The notes beneath the pieces were generated by a model. The model did no database searches and was not told where the DNA came from. It saw only the letters and a program-made list of their open reading frames with translations. Both the position numbers and the translations under genes were made by a program. A DNA stretch of 64,000 nucleotides from Apus apus (Eukaryota; Chordata; Aves; Apodiformes; Apodidae): NCBI RefSeq assembly GCF_020740795.1, contig NC_067283.1, positions 45,869,659 to 45,933,658 of the forward strand, given 5' to 3'. This document shows, piece by piece, positions 47,301-58,364 of this stretch (its first letter is position 1; each line of letters begins with the position of its first letter).

Positions 47301-50300
47301 CTGACCAGTTCCCTAGCAGGACACCATTGTCATCATTGGCATTGACCTGTGGACACACATACATGCAAAGGAGAAAATATGGGGATGAGGCTGACTGAGG
47401 ATTAAACCCTGGAGCCTCTGCAGACCCTGTGTCTCCCCAAGGTGCTCCACAGCCCTGTGGCACCCCGTGAGGCTGCTGGTGCCAGATGGTTGGAAACCCT
47501 CCACCTAGATATACAGAGGGAGGTGGCACTACTGCTTGGGGCAGATGTAATGCACTGTATCCTAAACCCCAGGGCTCCCAAAAGGGTCCCACGATAGACA
47601 GTAGTTTCCCCCTGAAACACAACCTTCATGTTGGCTCTGCCACTGCAGCTGCTGCGGAAGGATAACCACTGGGGCACCTGCAAGCTTTGGAGAGAGGGAG
47701 ATGCTGTATTTTGCTTGCCTCTTTTCCTCATCCAAAATCCACCTGGCTCTTTCTTTGCAGTTTTGCAAATGAACCCATTTCAGATGCATCCTGAATTGGT
47801 GTTCAAAGCCCCGGGGAAAGAAGAACAAGGAAGAAGGAGCAGGGAAAGCTGGAGGGGCAAAGCACTTCTCCAAGAGAGCCGTACCAAAGCAGACATGACT
47901 CTGGACACAGACACAGGATCCCTTCTACGGCTCAACTTGAGTTCACTTTTGTCCAGCATATACATGCAGGCATCCAAGACGAATTCCTCAAACTGTTTGG
48001 GAAAGAAAGTGGAGACATTTTTATATACCACTCTAAAACAGAATTTACTCAATCACTACAAAGTCTATCTCAGTACTTGGCAGAAACTATCCAACTAGTC
48101 CTAACTTCTCAAGCCTAACAGGGCTTCCCAAAGCTGTTTCGTCCAAGGTAGTGCTTAAACGAAAAGCCACCTTGGAAGAAAAAAGCCTGTCTCATGTGGA
48201 GAATGGAGTGGACATCACAACGGAGCCGTCGGAACCTGACCAGCAATCTTCACTCCTGTGAGTAGTTCTAAGTCACCTACGTCATTTCCCTGCAGCCCTG
48301 AAAATTACTCACAAGAGTAATGAAAATTTAAGAGGGCTACAGATATTCAGTCTATTGACACAGGTACAAAGCAAACCCTGGGGGGAAAAAAAGGTACATA
48401 AATGCAGATTATGACAGCAAAAGATTCCTAATTAGCAAAGGCAGATAAAGCTCCCTTAGGTCCAATTCACAGAGATGTCAAACATCCGATCCAATGAAGC
48501 TTGGCAGAATATCAATATCAATTCTCATTGCTTAAGAGCAGAACAAATATTAGGACAGGAACAGCCCTATGGATGATGCCCTTTGGCCCATTTATGGAAA
48601 AAGCATGGGTGCCAGTACTTTTGCTGGGTTATCCATCTCTTGCAGCTTGAAATCACAGACTTTTTAAACAAAACAAAACAAAAAAGAAAACAAAAAGAAA
48701 AAAAAGAAAGAAACCCTACAGATTCCAACATTTTTTGGTGGGGAAGTCTGTCTGGATAGGGTGTAGGATGCTCCATTTAGATGCCTGTGTGCTTTCTATG
48801 GAGTGCAAGTAAACCTACTCTGGCATCCACCTCTTATCTCTAGCCTGAGGGAGTTTGTTGTTCCACTCCACTGGAGTTATCTCAGAGGAAGCGTGGAGGA
48901 ACACCCTTCCTGAGAGGGTGGGCTGATCATGTCTTGCACCAAACAACTCACAGCTGGTGAAGGCACCACTTGAATGACAACCTCTGCCAGTGCTTTTACC
49001 CTGTTTTTTCCCAATCATGATGCAACAGGTAAATAATCAGGTTGTTTTCCCCCTCTCCATGTCTCACGAGCTGGTTACCGACAGCTGCCGTGTTGCGTGA
49101 CAGCAGGGAATTCTCCTTATGGGAATCTTTTCAAAGAAAAATGCTCTGTCCCATTTTCTGTTTCCTTTGCCAGGGATCTCGTGATCCGACTATGAACATG
49201 CCAGCAAACCCCGTCCTCAAGCTGTGGCTGGGGATAACACTTTAGCACACATGGTTACTCAAGGCTCGTAGCAGGATCATTCAAGTGCTTTGAGCTACTC
49301 ATGGGCTTAAACTCTTTTCAGGTCTGATTAGTTGAAACAAATGCCTACAGAAGAAAGAGCAAAGCAGGACAGTAACACCGACAAGACAACTGTGTTTTAC
49401 CTGCCCAAAATTCCAGGGTCTAGGGTATATGCTGTATGAAGACCCAACATAGATTAAGCCTGTATCATTGAGAACGTACTCCTTTCTCTTCGCCTCATCA
49501 TCCAGGAAGACAACGTCATCTGGAACAAAAACAAACCCCCTCAGATGTTAGGTGTTTTGCACACATGCTATGCAAAGTTTTCCTTGGAATGCTAAACTAG
49601 GGGAGCTGGTGGTGTGAAACATTCACACCAAATGATGACCCCTCAGAACTGACATTCTATTGCCTGTTAGGGAAGAATTTCCTATAAAACTATCCTTTAT
49701 TTCACTCCTACAGGTCAATTGCTATATGACCAGTGTTTTATTTTAGTGAAAAGGTTCTTTCTGAATAAACATTTTAGGATGAGGTAGACAGCAGAGAGAA
49801 CTGGGGGACTGATTCCAACCAACAAAACATGTTTCTTTAGTCTGGTCATGTTTTTATCTGGATTTAAAGCCAACCCATTTGTCTCAGTTAACCTTTGTGC
49901 TGGCCTGGGGAAACAGAAAGGTGACGCAGAGGTGCAAACAGAGGTGACACAGAGATGCCCTTTAAACCAGCACTGGGGACTCCCCAGTCAGTAGCTGGCT
50001 TATTGCTTTTGCCCAGCTTCCCGCTGGCCCTGTGAGGATTCTGCTTGTGGTGTTTCAGGGGGAAAAACCCCAACAATTTCTGTGGGAAACAGAGGAGGAA
50101 AAATGTGAGGAGAAGCTCTCCCAGGGACAATCCCTAGCAGCAGTAATTACCACCCTCGACTGCGGGACCACTTACCTTTGCACCAAGGGTTGAATAAAAG
50201 GTAGACAGCATCATTTTCAGGCTTGTAAATGTTAGTTCCAGTCTTCACGTTCAGCATGTATTTTCCCACTGGGGCCTTGGGCGAGCTGGTGACAGACAGC

Positions 50301-53300
50301 AGGCACTGGAGAGGTGACAAGGAGAGATGGCATAATGGACCCTCCACCATGGCCATAAGCACAGCACAAGTACAGCACAAGTACTGAAGGTGGTGGCCAC
50401 AGGGGGAAGAGGGATGGGCACAACCTGCGCGTGCAGTGGGGGAGCAATTAATTAAACAGGGCAAGGCTGCTCCCCCCCTAAAATTACAGAGTTAAGGGAA
50501 AGCAAGATGGGGATCTGTAGTTTTTCTCTGTTGCTGCCAACAGGCTCTGTGTTGCTGCCCTTCACCATTGACCCATGCGGGAGCACGGCCCACGGGCCCT
50601 ACCTCTTTGCCACTGTTCTTGAGGATGGAGATTTGCCAGCCACCAAGGTCCTGCTCCCGCCTCGGGTTCAGCGACATTAGAGTCCCCCTGAGTTTCATCG
50701 GCTTTTCACCTGGAAACAAACCCAACATGAGATATGGGAGGGTGCAGGCCTGCAGTGACCGTGCAGTGTCCGGTGGAAGGACCAGGCAGATGGAGGCTGC
50801 CGGGGACCTCCCGCTCTGCCTCATGGCCACTGGGGGGGACACTCACTCACCGAGGCCAAAACGCAGCGCCAGCTTGTCAGCAGCCTGCAGCTCTCTGCTG
50901 AAGGTGAGCTGGACCTTGAAGGCCTGCCCACGCCGCACCACCAGGTTCTTGATGTTGTATGCATCCGTGTGGTGGAGGCGGCCATTCTCACTCTTGAGAA
51001 AGTCAACCCCAACGACCTTCAGATCAGTCCCTGGGAAGCCGTCAGCAGCGAAGGAGAAAGAAAAAAGAGAAGGAGGTTGATGATACATTGCTCAGTAAAG
51101 AACATTTTCCTCTTCTTAATGGAGCCCTGTGGGTCATCAAAACATCAAAGTGTCCAGTGAGCTAGCACAAGGAATCACACTAAGGATCATCAGAGCTAAT
51201 GGATGGTACAACAATGTTTCTATATATAGAGAGATATAAAATACTACACTAACTACATTATACTGCACTACACTACACTACACTATACTATCTATAGATA
51301 AAATATAGTGTTACGTAATACAACATATATAATGTAACATCACATAATGTAATGTAATGTAATGTTTCAAGGAGCAGCTGAGGGAACTGGGGTTGTTTAG
51401 CCTGGAGAAAAGGAGGCTCAAGGGAGACCTTATCACTTGCAACAACTACCTGAAAGGAGGTTGTAGCAAGGTGGGTGTTGGTCTCTTCTCCAGAGTAATG
51501 AGTGATAGAATAAGAGGAAATGGCCCAAGTTGTGCAAGGGGAGATTTAGATTGGGTATTAGGAAAAATTTATTTACTGGAATGGTTGTCAGGCATTGGAA
51601 CAGGCTGCTCAGGGAAATGGTTCAGTCACCACCCCTGGAGACGTGGCATACAGGGACATGGTTTAGTGGTGGACTTGGCAGTGTTAGGTTAATGGTTGGA
51701 CTCAATGATCTTAAAGGTCTTTTCCAACCTAAATGATTCAATGATTCTATGTCATGTAATATAACATGATATAATAGAAATATTTAGCGTATCTGTATAG
51801 AGATATAGAAAGTAATGTTGCTGGGATGGGTTACAGAGGCTAGTGGTGGTGCATGTGCTGCAGCAATCTGCCCAGAGCAGGGACAAACACCTGCCTCACC
51901 TTCTGGCTCTTCAGCCCCATGTGTGTGCTGTGGTGTGTCTCTGCCTCCCTCCCTCGTCCCCCAGGGAGGCTGAGGGATGTTTGACCTTTGAGGTGGCCCT
52001 GGATGAGTGTGGAGTGAGAAGCTTGAGGGAGGTAGGAGATGTAGTGTCAGGATTTCTGCCCCTGCTGGCACCCCAGCACCTCCATGCCCAGGCAGCTGCC
52101 CACCACAAACCCTTGGAGCAGCCCCCTCAGCAGCCAAAAGGCTGCAAATGGGATCTCACTGGTTTGGAAATCCACATCTCCTGGCCCACTGCCTGCCCTT
52201 GCACACAGCCAGTTGGCTGGTGGACCAGCAGCTGGGAGCTCCACAGCCTGCCACAGGTCAGGAATGTGGCACAATGGCAAGAGTTGTTACAATACTGAAA
52301 GTTTTGCTTCTGTGGAAGTCTTGCTTCTCCCTCAAAAGTGGAGCAAGGACAGCACATGTGCTTCCTAACCCCACAGCTCCCCTGAGCATCTTGCACAGGA
52401 GCCCACCAAATGTCTTGATCACCACAGCATCTTTGTGGACAGCATCAATGGTCCTCTCCTCCTTGCCCCCATCTACTCAGCTGCTTTTCTGGTGGCACCT
52501 CACCAAAGCCAAGGTGGTGACAGCAGCTCCTATTTGTTGCTTGCCTGTGCCTTGCCAAGTGCATAGTGCATCATATCCTTGAATATTACAAAGGTTTTTT
52601 CATATTGCAGGTGTTAAAACAACAGTAGTGGTAGTAATAGTACCAAAAGTAGCAGTAATAAAGCCAGGTAAAGAAAGCACTGTAGCAAAGGGCAGCTTAA
52701 AAATCAAACCTCACTGTTGGGATTTTATCTCAGCCTATTTCCCTCTGGTCAAAAACTAGCCTTATATTAGCATGGAGCATATATTTCATGATTATCAAAC
52801 AATAATTAACAGTAGCTTTAATTGCTCCTTGCAAATCATAGCACACACAGTCAAGCTGGAATTGAACCCAATATGCCAAAATTCAGTTCCCCTTGATTGC
52901 TGAGATCACCAGCATCTCTGGGATGCCATGAACCTGGGAAATGGGACTCTTTAGGACCCTGAGGCTGATCCTTGACAATTAGTCCCAAGTAATATAAAAA
53001 CTGTAAATTATCTACCTCTTATGGAAGTCCACACACGTGAATCTTTGCAAGTTTGTTGTTTTTTTCCTAAGGACTTGGCTTCTCCAGCAACCCAAGTAAC
53101 AACAGCAGGTCTGTGGCCAGGAGCCTGCTGTGCTGCAGAGATTCTGTCTGTCTGGGGGGATGCTAAATGTGGGAGCCAGTGCTCTGCCCCTCTTCACTCC
53201 AACCGATGCTTTTGTCACAGCTTTGGACTCCAGCAAGAGATCATGTCAGATGCCTCACTCCCCTTCATTCTCAACACAGCAGCTGATTTTATAGAACACG

Positions 53301-56300
53301 ACATTTGAAATCACCTTATTCTGGGCTGTTCTACCCTCCTGCAACTCTGTATGCGAGCAGGGCTGGGAAAAGGGCACAGGAAAAGGTCACAGAACTCCAA
53401 GAGGCACAACCTGGCTCCAGCAAAGGGTGAAGCCCTTGAGCTAAGGTTGAGCAGAAAGGAAGCTGTCTGCTTTCAGTAAAGTTGGCGATTTGAGGGTTAT
53501 TGCGTCAGGCTTTGCCAGGCTGCCTAGGTGTGACAGGGAAAGCTGGAGCATGCCAAGTCTTTCTAAGTGTCTAATCTGTCTTGTGCCTGCCCATTAAATA
53601 TCGTTGAAGGATTAATTCCCTGTAAGCAGTAGGAAGTAACAACACCCCAAAAGCATTTGGCTCATGAGTGATTCTGATGAATACATGGGAGAGTCAGGAA
53701 ATTCAAAACCACTTCTGGTAACTTAGAAATTAGCAAATCAAAGGCCTAATAGTTGAAGGGATTAGTTCACAAAAGGAACTCCTGCTAACTTGAGTATCAA
53801 CAAGAGCCATCCCTAACACTGAAGAGGCTGAAATCTGCTGGTGGCTGCTGTGGCATGAGAGATGCCACAGGCAGGGCCAGATCCAGGGCAGGCTGAAATC
53901 AGCGGCACGCTTCCCCCTCCAGCCTGTGCCAGGCAGCGGCTGCAGCCTTGACTCAACTGAGCTGACTGCCCATGGAACCCCACCAGATTACTACCCCCGT
54001 GCATTTCTTCTTAGTAACTATATAAACTTTATTTATCTTAGTTACATGACAGCTATCAGTGGTACAGCAAACAGACTTAAAATTGACCATCATCTTTTGT
54101 TAACTGATTTCATTTTCGAGCACTCTTTGCTTGCTGCCTGCCAGATGCCAACCTCGGGCTGATGTTTTGCGCAACTGGGTGTGTGTGTGTGTATGTCAAA
54201 AAAATTGAGCTGAAATTGCTTACTCTGCTTGTGAAGGATAAAGGGGAAGTATGTCTTTCTCAGCATTAACAAATCTCCAGCCACCAAAGCTGCTTGACCT
54301 TGTTCCTTATGGAATACCTGGAGCTGGGCTGAGAAGCTATTGGAAAACAGTCTCAGAATCATGGAGCTGTCAGGGTTGGAAGGGACCTCTGGAGGTCATG
54401 TAGTCCATCCCTCCTGCTAGACCTACAGCACATCACACAGGAACACATCCAGATGGGTTTTGAATGTCTCCAGAGAAGGAGACTCTACAAACTCTCTGGG
54501 TAGCCTGTTCCAGTCCTCTACCACCCCCACGGTAAGAAGATTTTTGCTTATGTCTAGCTTGAGTCTCCTATGCTCCAGCTTGTGTCCATTGCCCCTTGGC
54601 CTGTCATTGGACACTGCTGAAAAGAGACTGGTCCCATCCTCCTGACACCCACCCTTTAAATATTTATAAGCATTTATGAGATCCCCCCTCAGTCTCCTCC
54701 AGGTGATGGGAGAGGGCTTTGGAGGGATATGGGAGCTCAATGCATGGGATGGCTGTGGGAAGGGACCCTGGTGAGTCCATCTTTCCAGCATTTCCTAACT
54801 TAGGGACTGCATTTCCATCCCTTGTTTCTAGAAATCGCAGGTGTTGAGGATGCAGAGGGAAAAACAAAAAGCCCGCAGAGAACAGACACCTTGCAAAAGG
54901 TCCTGGCTGTGCAGAGCGCGGTGCCAAAGACCTGTCCCTGCACCCTGCTGCCTGTCACTCATGCTGCGCTTACTCTTCTGCAAACACACCCATGGTACCC
55001 TGTGATCCAGCTGGCGCGGTGTCCCGAGCCGAGCTGACTGCTGCCCATGGGATGCAGGCTCAAGCTGGGAGAGGCAGAGCTGTCTGCTCTCACCCCTGGG
55101 GCCGGCCAGAAGCAAAACCAAATCCTGCCAGATTAAGTCTGGGTTTTGTTTTGTCTTGTTTTCTGTTTGCTTTGTTTTAGCAGAAATTTCAAGACATTAT
55201 TTTAATTTTTATCTCTCAGTTCCATGATTTATCCCTTCTAGAGCTCATTTCCACCACCCAACCCCCTGGCTCCGTTGCATACTACCTTCCTGGGAAGAAG
55301 TTCAGAGCTTTGAGAGCACAGCAATCACCCAGAAGAGAAATGGGGACATGAGGACTTTGCACTGGTAAGGATCCGGGGCCTTTCTTCCGTGAGGATGAGG
55401 TGACAGCGTTTTAAAAAAATACATTAATATGGATCAGAGCATTCCTAGAATGCCTGGACTTCTGTGGGGAGGGAAATGGGATGGGAACTGTAGTTTTGCA
55501 AGATAAAGCAAATTTTGGACATCTGCACTTACTCCTCGTCCTTGCCTAACCTCCACCAAACACTCAAACACTCAAAACATCCTAAAGATGCTGCTGTTTG
55601 GGACTTCCTGGAAAATTTAATCTCATCCACATCCAGAGTATGGAGGTGTGAAGTGGAGGGGCTTAGGGTGCTGTCAGGACACCCTTCCCCTCCTGATGGC
55701 TGCAGAGACCTGCTCCTAGCTCTGCAGGCACCTCAGCTATGCCCTAAACCCCAGGGATTTTGGGCATCCTGGGTTTAGCTGGCCCCAGGAGCACAGCCAG
55801 CAGTGGGGGTTTGGCAGCTGGTACAGGAATGACCCAGCCACCTTTCTAGGTGGGTGCAGGATCTCCATCTGACCACAGGGCAAGCAGGACAGCTATGGGA
55901 CGGAGCTCAAGTCCAAATTAATCCTTTTTCAGTTTTTTTGAAACTTCTGACAGATGGTATCAGCCATCGCAAAAGAGCAATAATCTGAATGATTAAGGAG
56001 CTTGAAGAAAGAAATGCCTTTCACCCTGACACAGAACAAGTTCAGAAAAGCTGTGCTTCTTCCCTATTATCACCGGTAAAGCCAGATGTCTACAGGCTGA
56101 TGTAAAAAGTGATGAAAAGTGGATTGCATTCCTCAGTTGGTTTAGCGATCCATCAAAACCAGATTTGTCTCAGCCCGACCAGTAGAATTTGCTCAGCCAG
56201 ACCAAACCTATCCCCCATGAGCAGCAGTGGCATCAAAACACCTTCCCCCAAGGTACTACCCATGGTAGTCAGAGGCATGAGAAACCCTCCAGCTCTGCTG

Positions 56301-56374
56301 GAGACCTGCCAAACTGCATATCCAACATAGGTTATCCTATCAAGCATTAAAAACTCACCACCGTTACTGTTCAT
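41251..56374 (-). CDS. TGM4: TGM4 (protein-glutamine gamma-glutamyltransferase 4), complete, 14 exons
   Basis: Calcium-dependent transglutaminase that cross-links protein glutamines to lysines or polyamines. Human TGM4 is prostate-secreted; the avian role is not shown here. Fourteen minus-strand exons join in frame to 709 residues (human about 684). Domains: beta-sandwich (about 1-135), catalytic core (about 136-455), two beta-barrels (about 470-580 and 590-709). The catalytic triad is C269 (YGQCWVFAG), H328 (NFHVWNDVW) and D351 ([10 protein letters not shown]); W234 fits the oxyanion tryptophan. No signal peptide is visible, as in human TGM4. The start MNSNGGTDLK comes from a 16-base coding part of exon 1 that fits exon 2 in phase. 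Position beside ZDHHC3, converging on it, agrees with human TGM4, which decides the paralog; sequence alone would say TGM family. Odd: C364-G-P-C367 where other family members have a vicinal Cys pair. Confidence 0.94.
41946..42082 (-). CDS. TGM4: TGM4 exon 13
   Basis: Residues 618-662: [19 protein letters not shown] to LFKMSTFDE. The acceptor is TGCCAG|ATGCCA and the donor GAGGG|GTAAGG. Residue 663 is split with the last exon. Confidence 0.92.
42083..42557 (-). other. TGM4: TGM4 intron 12
   Basis: Intron without recognised repeats. Confidence 0.7.
42558..42727 (-). CDS. TGM4: TGM4 exon 12
   Basis: Residues 561-617: [17 protein letters not shown] to EYPPIVIQ, the end of barrel 1 and start of barrel 2. 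The acceptor is CCCCAG|AGACAC and the donor CCAG|GTGAGG. Confidence 0.94.
42728..44026 (-). other. TGM4: TGM4 intron 11
   Basis: Intron with a poly-A run near 43238-43252. No gene or CR1 recognised. Confidence 0.7.
44027..44377 (-). CDS. TGM4: TGM4 exon 11
   Basis: Residues 444-560: [15 protein letters not shown], the linker, and the first beta-barrel with [17 protein letters not shown]. The acceptor is ATCCAG|GCTCTG and the donor ATCTG|GTAAGC. Confidence 0.94.
44378..45057 (-). other. TGM4: TGM4 intron 10
   Basis: Intron without recognised features. Confidence 0.7.
45058..45309 (-). CDS. TGM4: TGM4 exon 10
   Basis: Residues 360-443: [20 protein letters not shown] to [10 protein letters not shown]. 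It includes the CGPC motif (364-367) and the end of the catalytic core. The acceptor is TTCTAG|GTATTT and the donor GAAG|GTGACT. Confidence 0.95.
45310..46159 (-). other. TGM4: TGM4 intron 9
   Basis: Intron without recognised features. Confidence 0.7.
46160..46263 (-). CDS. TGM4: TGM4 exon 9 (catalytic His and Asp)
   Basis: Residues 325-359, with H328 in [16 protein letters not shown] and D351 in [14 protein letters not shown]. The acceptor is ATGCAG|GAACTT and the donor CAAG|GTAGGA. Confidence 0.95.
46514..46652 (-). CDS. TGM4: TGM4 exon 8
   Basis: Residues 279-325 (W325 split): [20 protein letters not shown] to TRSLDSIW. The acceptor is CCACAG|TGATGC and the donor ATCTG|GTACTG. Confidence 0.94.
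46681..47108 (-). mobile_element. CR1 LINE fragment filling most of TGM4 intron 7
   Basis: Antisense to the plus strand, hence sense with respect to TGM4. It shows the CR1 ORF2 3' part, including the reverse complements of 'tggagacaccacaaccaccc' and 'gcaacctgtgccagtgctca', with broken frames and no conserved 3' tail repeat. The intron spans 46653-47171 (519 bases), and this element covers roughly four fifths of it. Confidence 0.85.
47172..47346 (-). CDS. TGM4: TGM4 exon 7 (catalytic cysteine)
   Basis: Residues 221-278: [18 protein letters not shown] to [13 protein letters not shown], with nucleophile C269 and W234. The acceptor is CCACAG|GTCAAT and the donor CTACAG|GTAAAG. Confidence 0.96.
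47347..47884 (-). other. TGM4: TGM4 intron 6
   Basis: Intron without recognised repeats. Confidence 0.7.
47885..47992 (-). CDS. TGM4: TGM4 exon 6
   Basis: Residues 185-220: [14 protein letters not shown] to [15 protein letters not shown]. The acceptor is AAACAG|TTTGAG and the donor TTTG|GTACGG, a weak but phase-correct site. Confidence 0.93.
47993..49400 (-). other. TGM4: TGM4 intron 5
   Basis: Contains an A-rich stretch near 48665-48713; otherwise unique sequence. Confidence 0.7.
49401..49519 (-). CDS. TGM4: TGM4 exon 5
   Basis: Residues 145-184: [21 protein letters not shown] to PRPWNFGQ. The acceptor is GTTCCAG|ATGACG and the donor GGGCAG|GTAAAA. The length, 119 bases, matches the usual exon of this family. 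Confidence 0.95.
49520..50175 (-). other. TGM4: TGM4 intron 4
   Basis: Intron without recognised features. Confidence 0.7.
50176..50305 (-). CDS. TGM4: TGM4 exon 4
   Basis: Residues 102-144: [20 protein letters not shown] to [11 protein letters not shown]. The acceptor is CTCCAG|TGCCTG and the donor AAAG|GTAAGT. Confidence 0.95.
50603..50709 (-). CDS. TGM4: TGM4 exon 3
   Basis: Residues 66-101: [18 protein letters not shown] to [14 protein letters not shown]. The acceptor is TTCCAG|GTGAAA and the donor GAG|GTAGGG. Confidence 0.93.
50851..51030 (-). CDS. TGM4: TGM4 exon 2
   Basis: Residues 6-65: [21 protein letters not shown] ends the first beta-sandwich strand region, followed by [14 protein letters not shown]. 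The acceptor is CCCAG|GGACTG and the donor CTCG|GTGAGT. Confidence 0.95.
51215..51364. repeat. AT-rich microsatellite-like block (ACTAC/ATGTA units)
   Basis: Degenerate tandem units: CACTACACTACACTACACTA near 51266-51290 and ATGTAATGTAATGTAATG near 51346-51364, with TATA-rich sequence between. Confidence 0.8.
51365..51755 (+). mobile_element. CR1 LINE, 5'-truncated copy
   Basis: Sense on the plus strand, opposite to TGM4. It runs from 'aaggagcagctgagggaact' to 'aatgattcaatgattctatg', with an intact CR1-type tail. Frames are broken. AT-rich ATGTAAT-like sequence lies on both sides. Confidence 0.9.
54353..54706 (-). mobile_element. CR1 LINE 3'-end copy
   Basis: Antisense on the plus strand. 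It starts at the tail side 'cagaatcatggagctgtcag', followed by 'ggttggaagggacctctgga', and extends into the ORF2 end. One frame remains open for about 120 codons but covers only the very C-terminal ORF2 part, so the copy is inactive. Confidence 0.9.
56359..56374 (-). CDS. TGM4: TGM4 exon 1, coding part
   Basis: ATGAACAGTAACGGTG followed by a GTGAGT donor. It ends in phase 1, which exon 2 requires, and a TATA-like element lies at the right distance upstream. The exon is short and was found by phase and donor rather than homology, so the start is less sure than the rest. Confidence 0.72.
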
Positions 56375-56500
56375 GTTCCTTGTTGGCGTTTCGACCCGAG
56401 ATGTCTGCAATGCCAAGCAGCTTCCAAGCTCCCAAGTAGCCTCTGCCACTCGCTTGTGAGTGTGGAGAAGGAAGACTGGCTGCCCTTTTTATCAGCATCT
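56375..56500 (-). promoter_or_regulatory. TGM4: TGM4 core promoter and 5' UTR
   Basis: On the minus strand a TATA-like GATAAAAAGG lies at about 56484-56493, roughly 110-120 bases upstream of the start codon. A start about 30 bases further on (near 56460) would leave a 5' UTR of about 85 bases. The region is not a CpG island, in contrast to the two other promoters here, which suits a tissue-restricted gene. The TATA assignment is inference. Confidence 0.5.
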
Positions 56501-56854
56501 GGCTCTGAGGTGTCACAGTACGTCCACTGCCAAGGGGTGGTGTTTAGAGAAAGGAAGTGCAAGAGAAAAATAAATAAATAACACTACAACTCACTCTGCA
56601 CATAGTCAGACCCTGAAAAAAAGCGAAACTTAAATCCCCACTCACATGGAAGGTGGATTTGCACAATCAGATGACAAGTGGACAGACCCTTCACTGACAA
56701 ACAGTAAAATCATGGGCTAGGTGAGTAACAGGAATGCACCTATGCCCTAACATCCAGGTTACCAGGACTGCAACTTGAGGGCTGATTTTACAAGGCAGTC
56801 CACAAACATTTAATCCCTAGGAAAACAGAGTTCCTCCTTAGGACCAGTCTAACT

Positions 56855-56934
56855 TTCATAGAATCATAGAATTGTTAAGGTTGTAAGGGACCTAAAAGAT
56901 CATCTAGTTCCAACCCCCCCACCCCCTGCTATGA
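56855..56934 (-). mobile_element. CR1 LINE, very short 3' end
   Basis: Tail and last bases of a CR1 copy: 'tcatagaatcatagaattg' followed by 'gatcatctagttccaaccc' and a C-rich stretch. Confidence 0.85.
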
Positions 56935-57978
56935 TTTCTTTGAAGTTAATGGGATTTTTGACATCATATTTGGGACAGAAGCACGTGAAGCTGTTGGCTA
57001 AAATCCAGTGTTTACATGTGTGAGTCGGAAAACCCAAGGATTCTAGTGCTGGCCCCCTGCCCATGGGGTATGCCAGGGAAGACAGTTCAGTGCCTCACTG
57101 TCACCCTGGTCCTCAAGGTGACCAAAAATAGAGAGATGAGTCTACCCCACAGAGGGGACAACTGCTGGCACAGGCCAGCAATGACATTGGCACAGTGGCC
57201 AGGAAGAGGTACAAACATGTCCCCAAATACTCAAAAGTGATGAGGTGGCTCAGCTGCAGGTGCAGCCTCAGCCCCTCAATGCCTCTTTTCATGGCAGCAG
57301 CCCAGGGTCCAGGTGGGACTCAGTCTGCAAGGCTGGTGCATCTAAATGTAGGATCTTCCTAAACAAGATCTCCCTGTGGAAGTCTTCAAAGGCACTGACT
57401 ATTGTCTATCCATTCAGGTAGTGAGGTATTTACTTTACGAGGACTGTTTCATTTGGTGCCGAAATGTTGGTGCAAGAGAGGTGCTGCGTTAGCAGATCCC
57501 ACCCTTTGGGCATGTCACTGCTTGCTGGCAGGTATACGTTGGGTGTCCCTACTTGAGAGCATGACTAGAGCATCCCAGGGCACTGAGGGTTCAGTACACA
57601 CCTATCATCTCACAGGACATCTGTACGAGCATCTGAACTGCCAATGTTCTTAGTAGACGGAGCATCACTCGCCATTCAGCACCAAACAATGTGCTGGCAA
57701 GTGCATATTTCACTCATGAAAAAAACACTACAACCCCAACTTACCTTTCAGTGTTGGTTTTACTCTGCATTTCTTTCCTTCTGGAAGGTGAAAGACATTT
57801 TTGTTTAGAACCAGCATGGGATGAAGTGAAGTAAACATGGAATATCTGTACAACAACATAACCAATAACACATTTAATCTGAGCATTTACAACGTATATT
57901 ACTGCTTTCCACTTAATTGCAGCAACAGAGTAAGTCACTTCACCTGACAGCACTGAAAGTAGATTTCTAAACGAGTCT

Positions 57979-58364
57979 GACTTGGGGCTGTTCAGCTTGG
58001 AGAAGAGAAGGCTCTGAGAAGACCTTATAGCGACCTTCCAGTACCTGAAGGGGGCCTACAGGAAAGTTGGGGAGGGGCTTTTTACAAGGCCTTGTAGCAC
58101 AAGGGGGAATGGTTTTAATCTGGAAGAGGGTAGATTTGGGTTAGGCATTGGGAAGAAATTCTTTAGCGTAAGGGTGGTGAGACAGTGGCACAGGTTGCCC
58201 AGGGAAGTTGTGGATGCCCCATCCCTGGAAGTGTTCAAGACCAGGTTAGATGGGACTCTGAGCAACGTGGTCTAGTGGAAGGTGTCCCTGATCATGCAGC
58301 AGGGGTGGAACTAGATGATTTTTAAGGTGCCTTCCAAGCCTAGCCATTCTATGATTCTATGAGA
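57979..58364 (+). mobile_element. CR1 LINE, 5'-truncated copy
   Basis: Sense copy from 'cttggggctgttcagcttgg' through 'gaagttgtggatgccccatc' to the tail CCATTCTATGATTCTATGA. Frames are broken. Confidence 0.9.

Larger units (their letters stand above)
51031..56358 (-). other. TGM4: TGM4 intron 1
   Basis: About 5.3 kb between the short first exon and exon 2. It holds AT-rich microsatellite sequence and a CR1 copy at 51.2-51.8 kb, a second CR1 copy at 54.4-54.7 kb, and a short (TG)n run at about 54179-54193. No other gene recognised. Confidence 0.65.

Noticed and set aside
54423-54791. 122-codon minus-strand open frame in TGM4 intron 1
   Set aside because: The recognisable part is the C-terminal end of CR1 ORF2; the rest is flank. 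No sign of an independent gene.
56153-56449. 98-codon open frame overlapping TGM4 exon 1
   Set aside because: It reads through the GTGAGT donor into intron 1. Only the 16 coding bases up to 56359 fit the transglutaminase frame.
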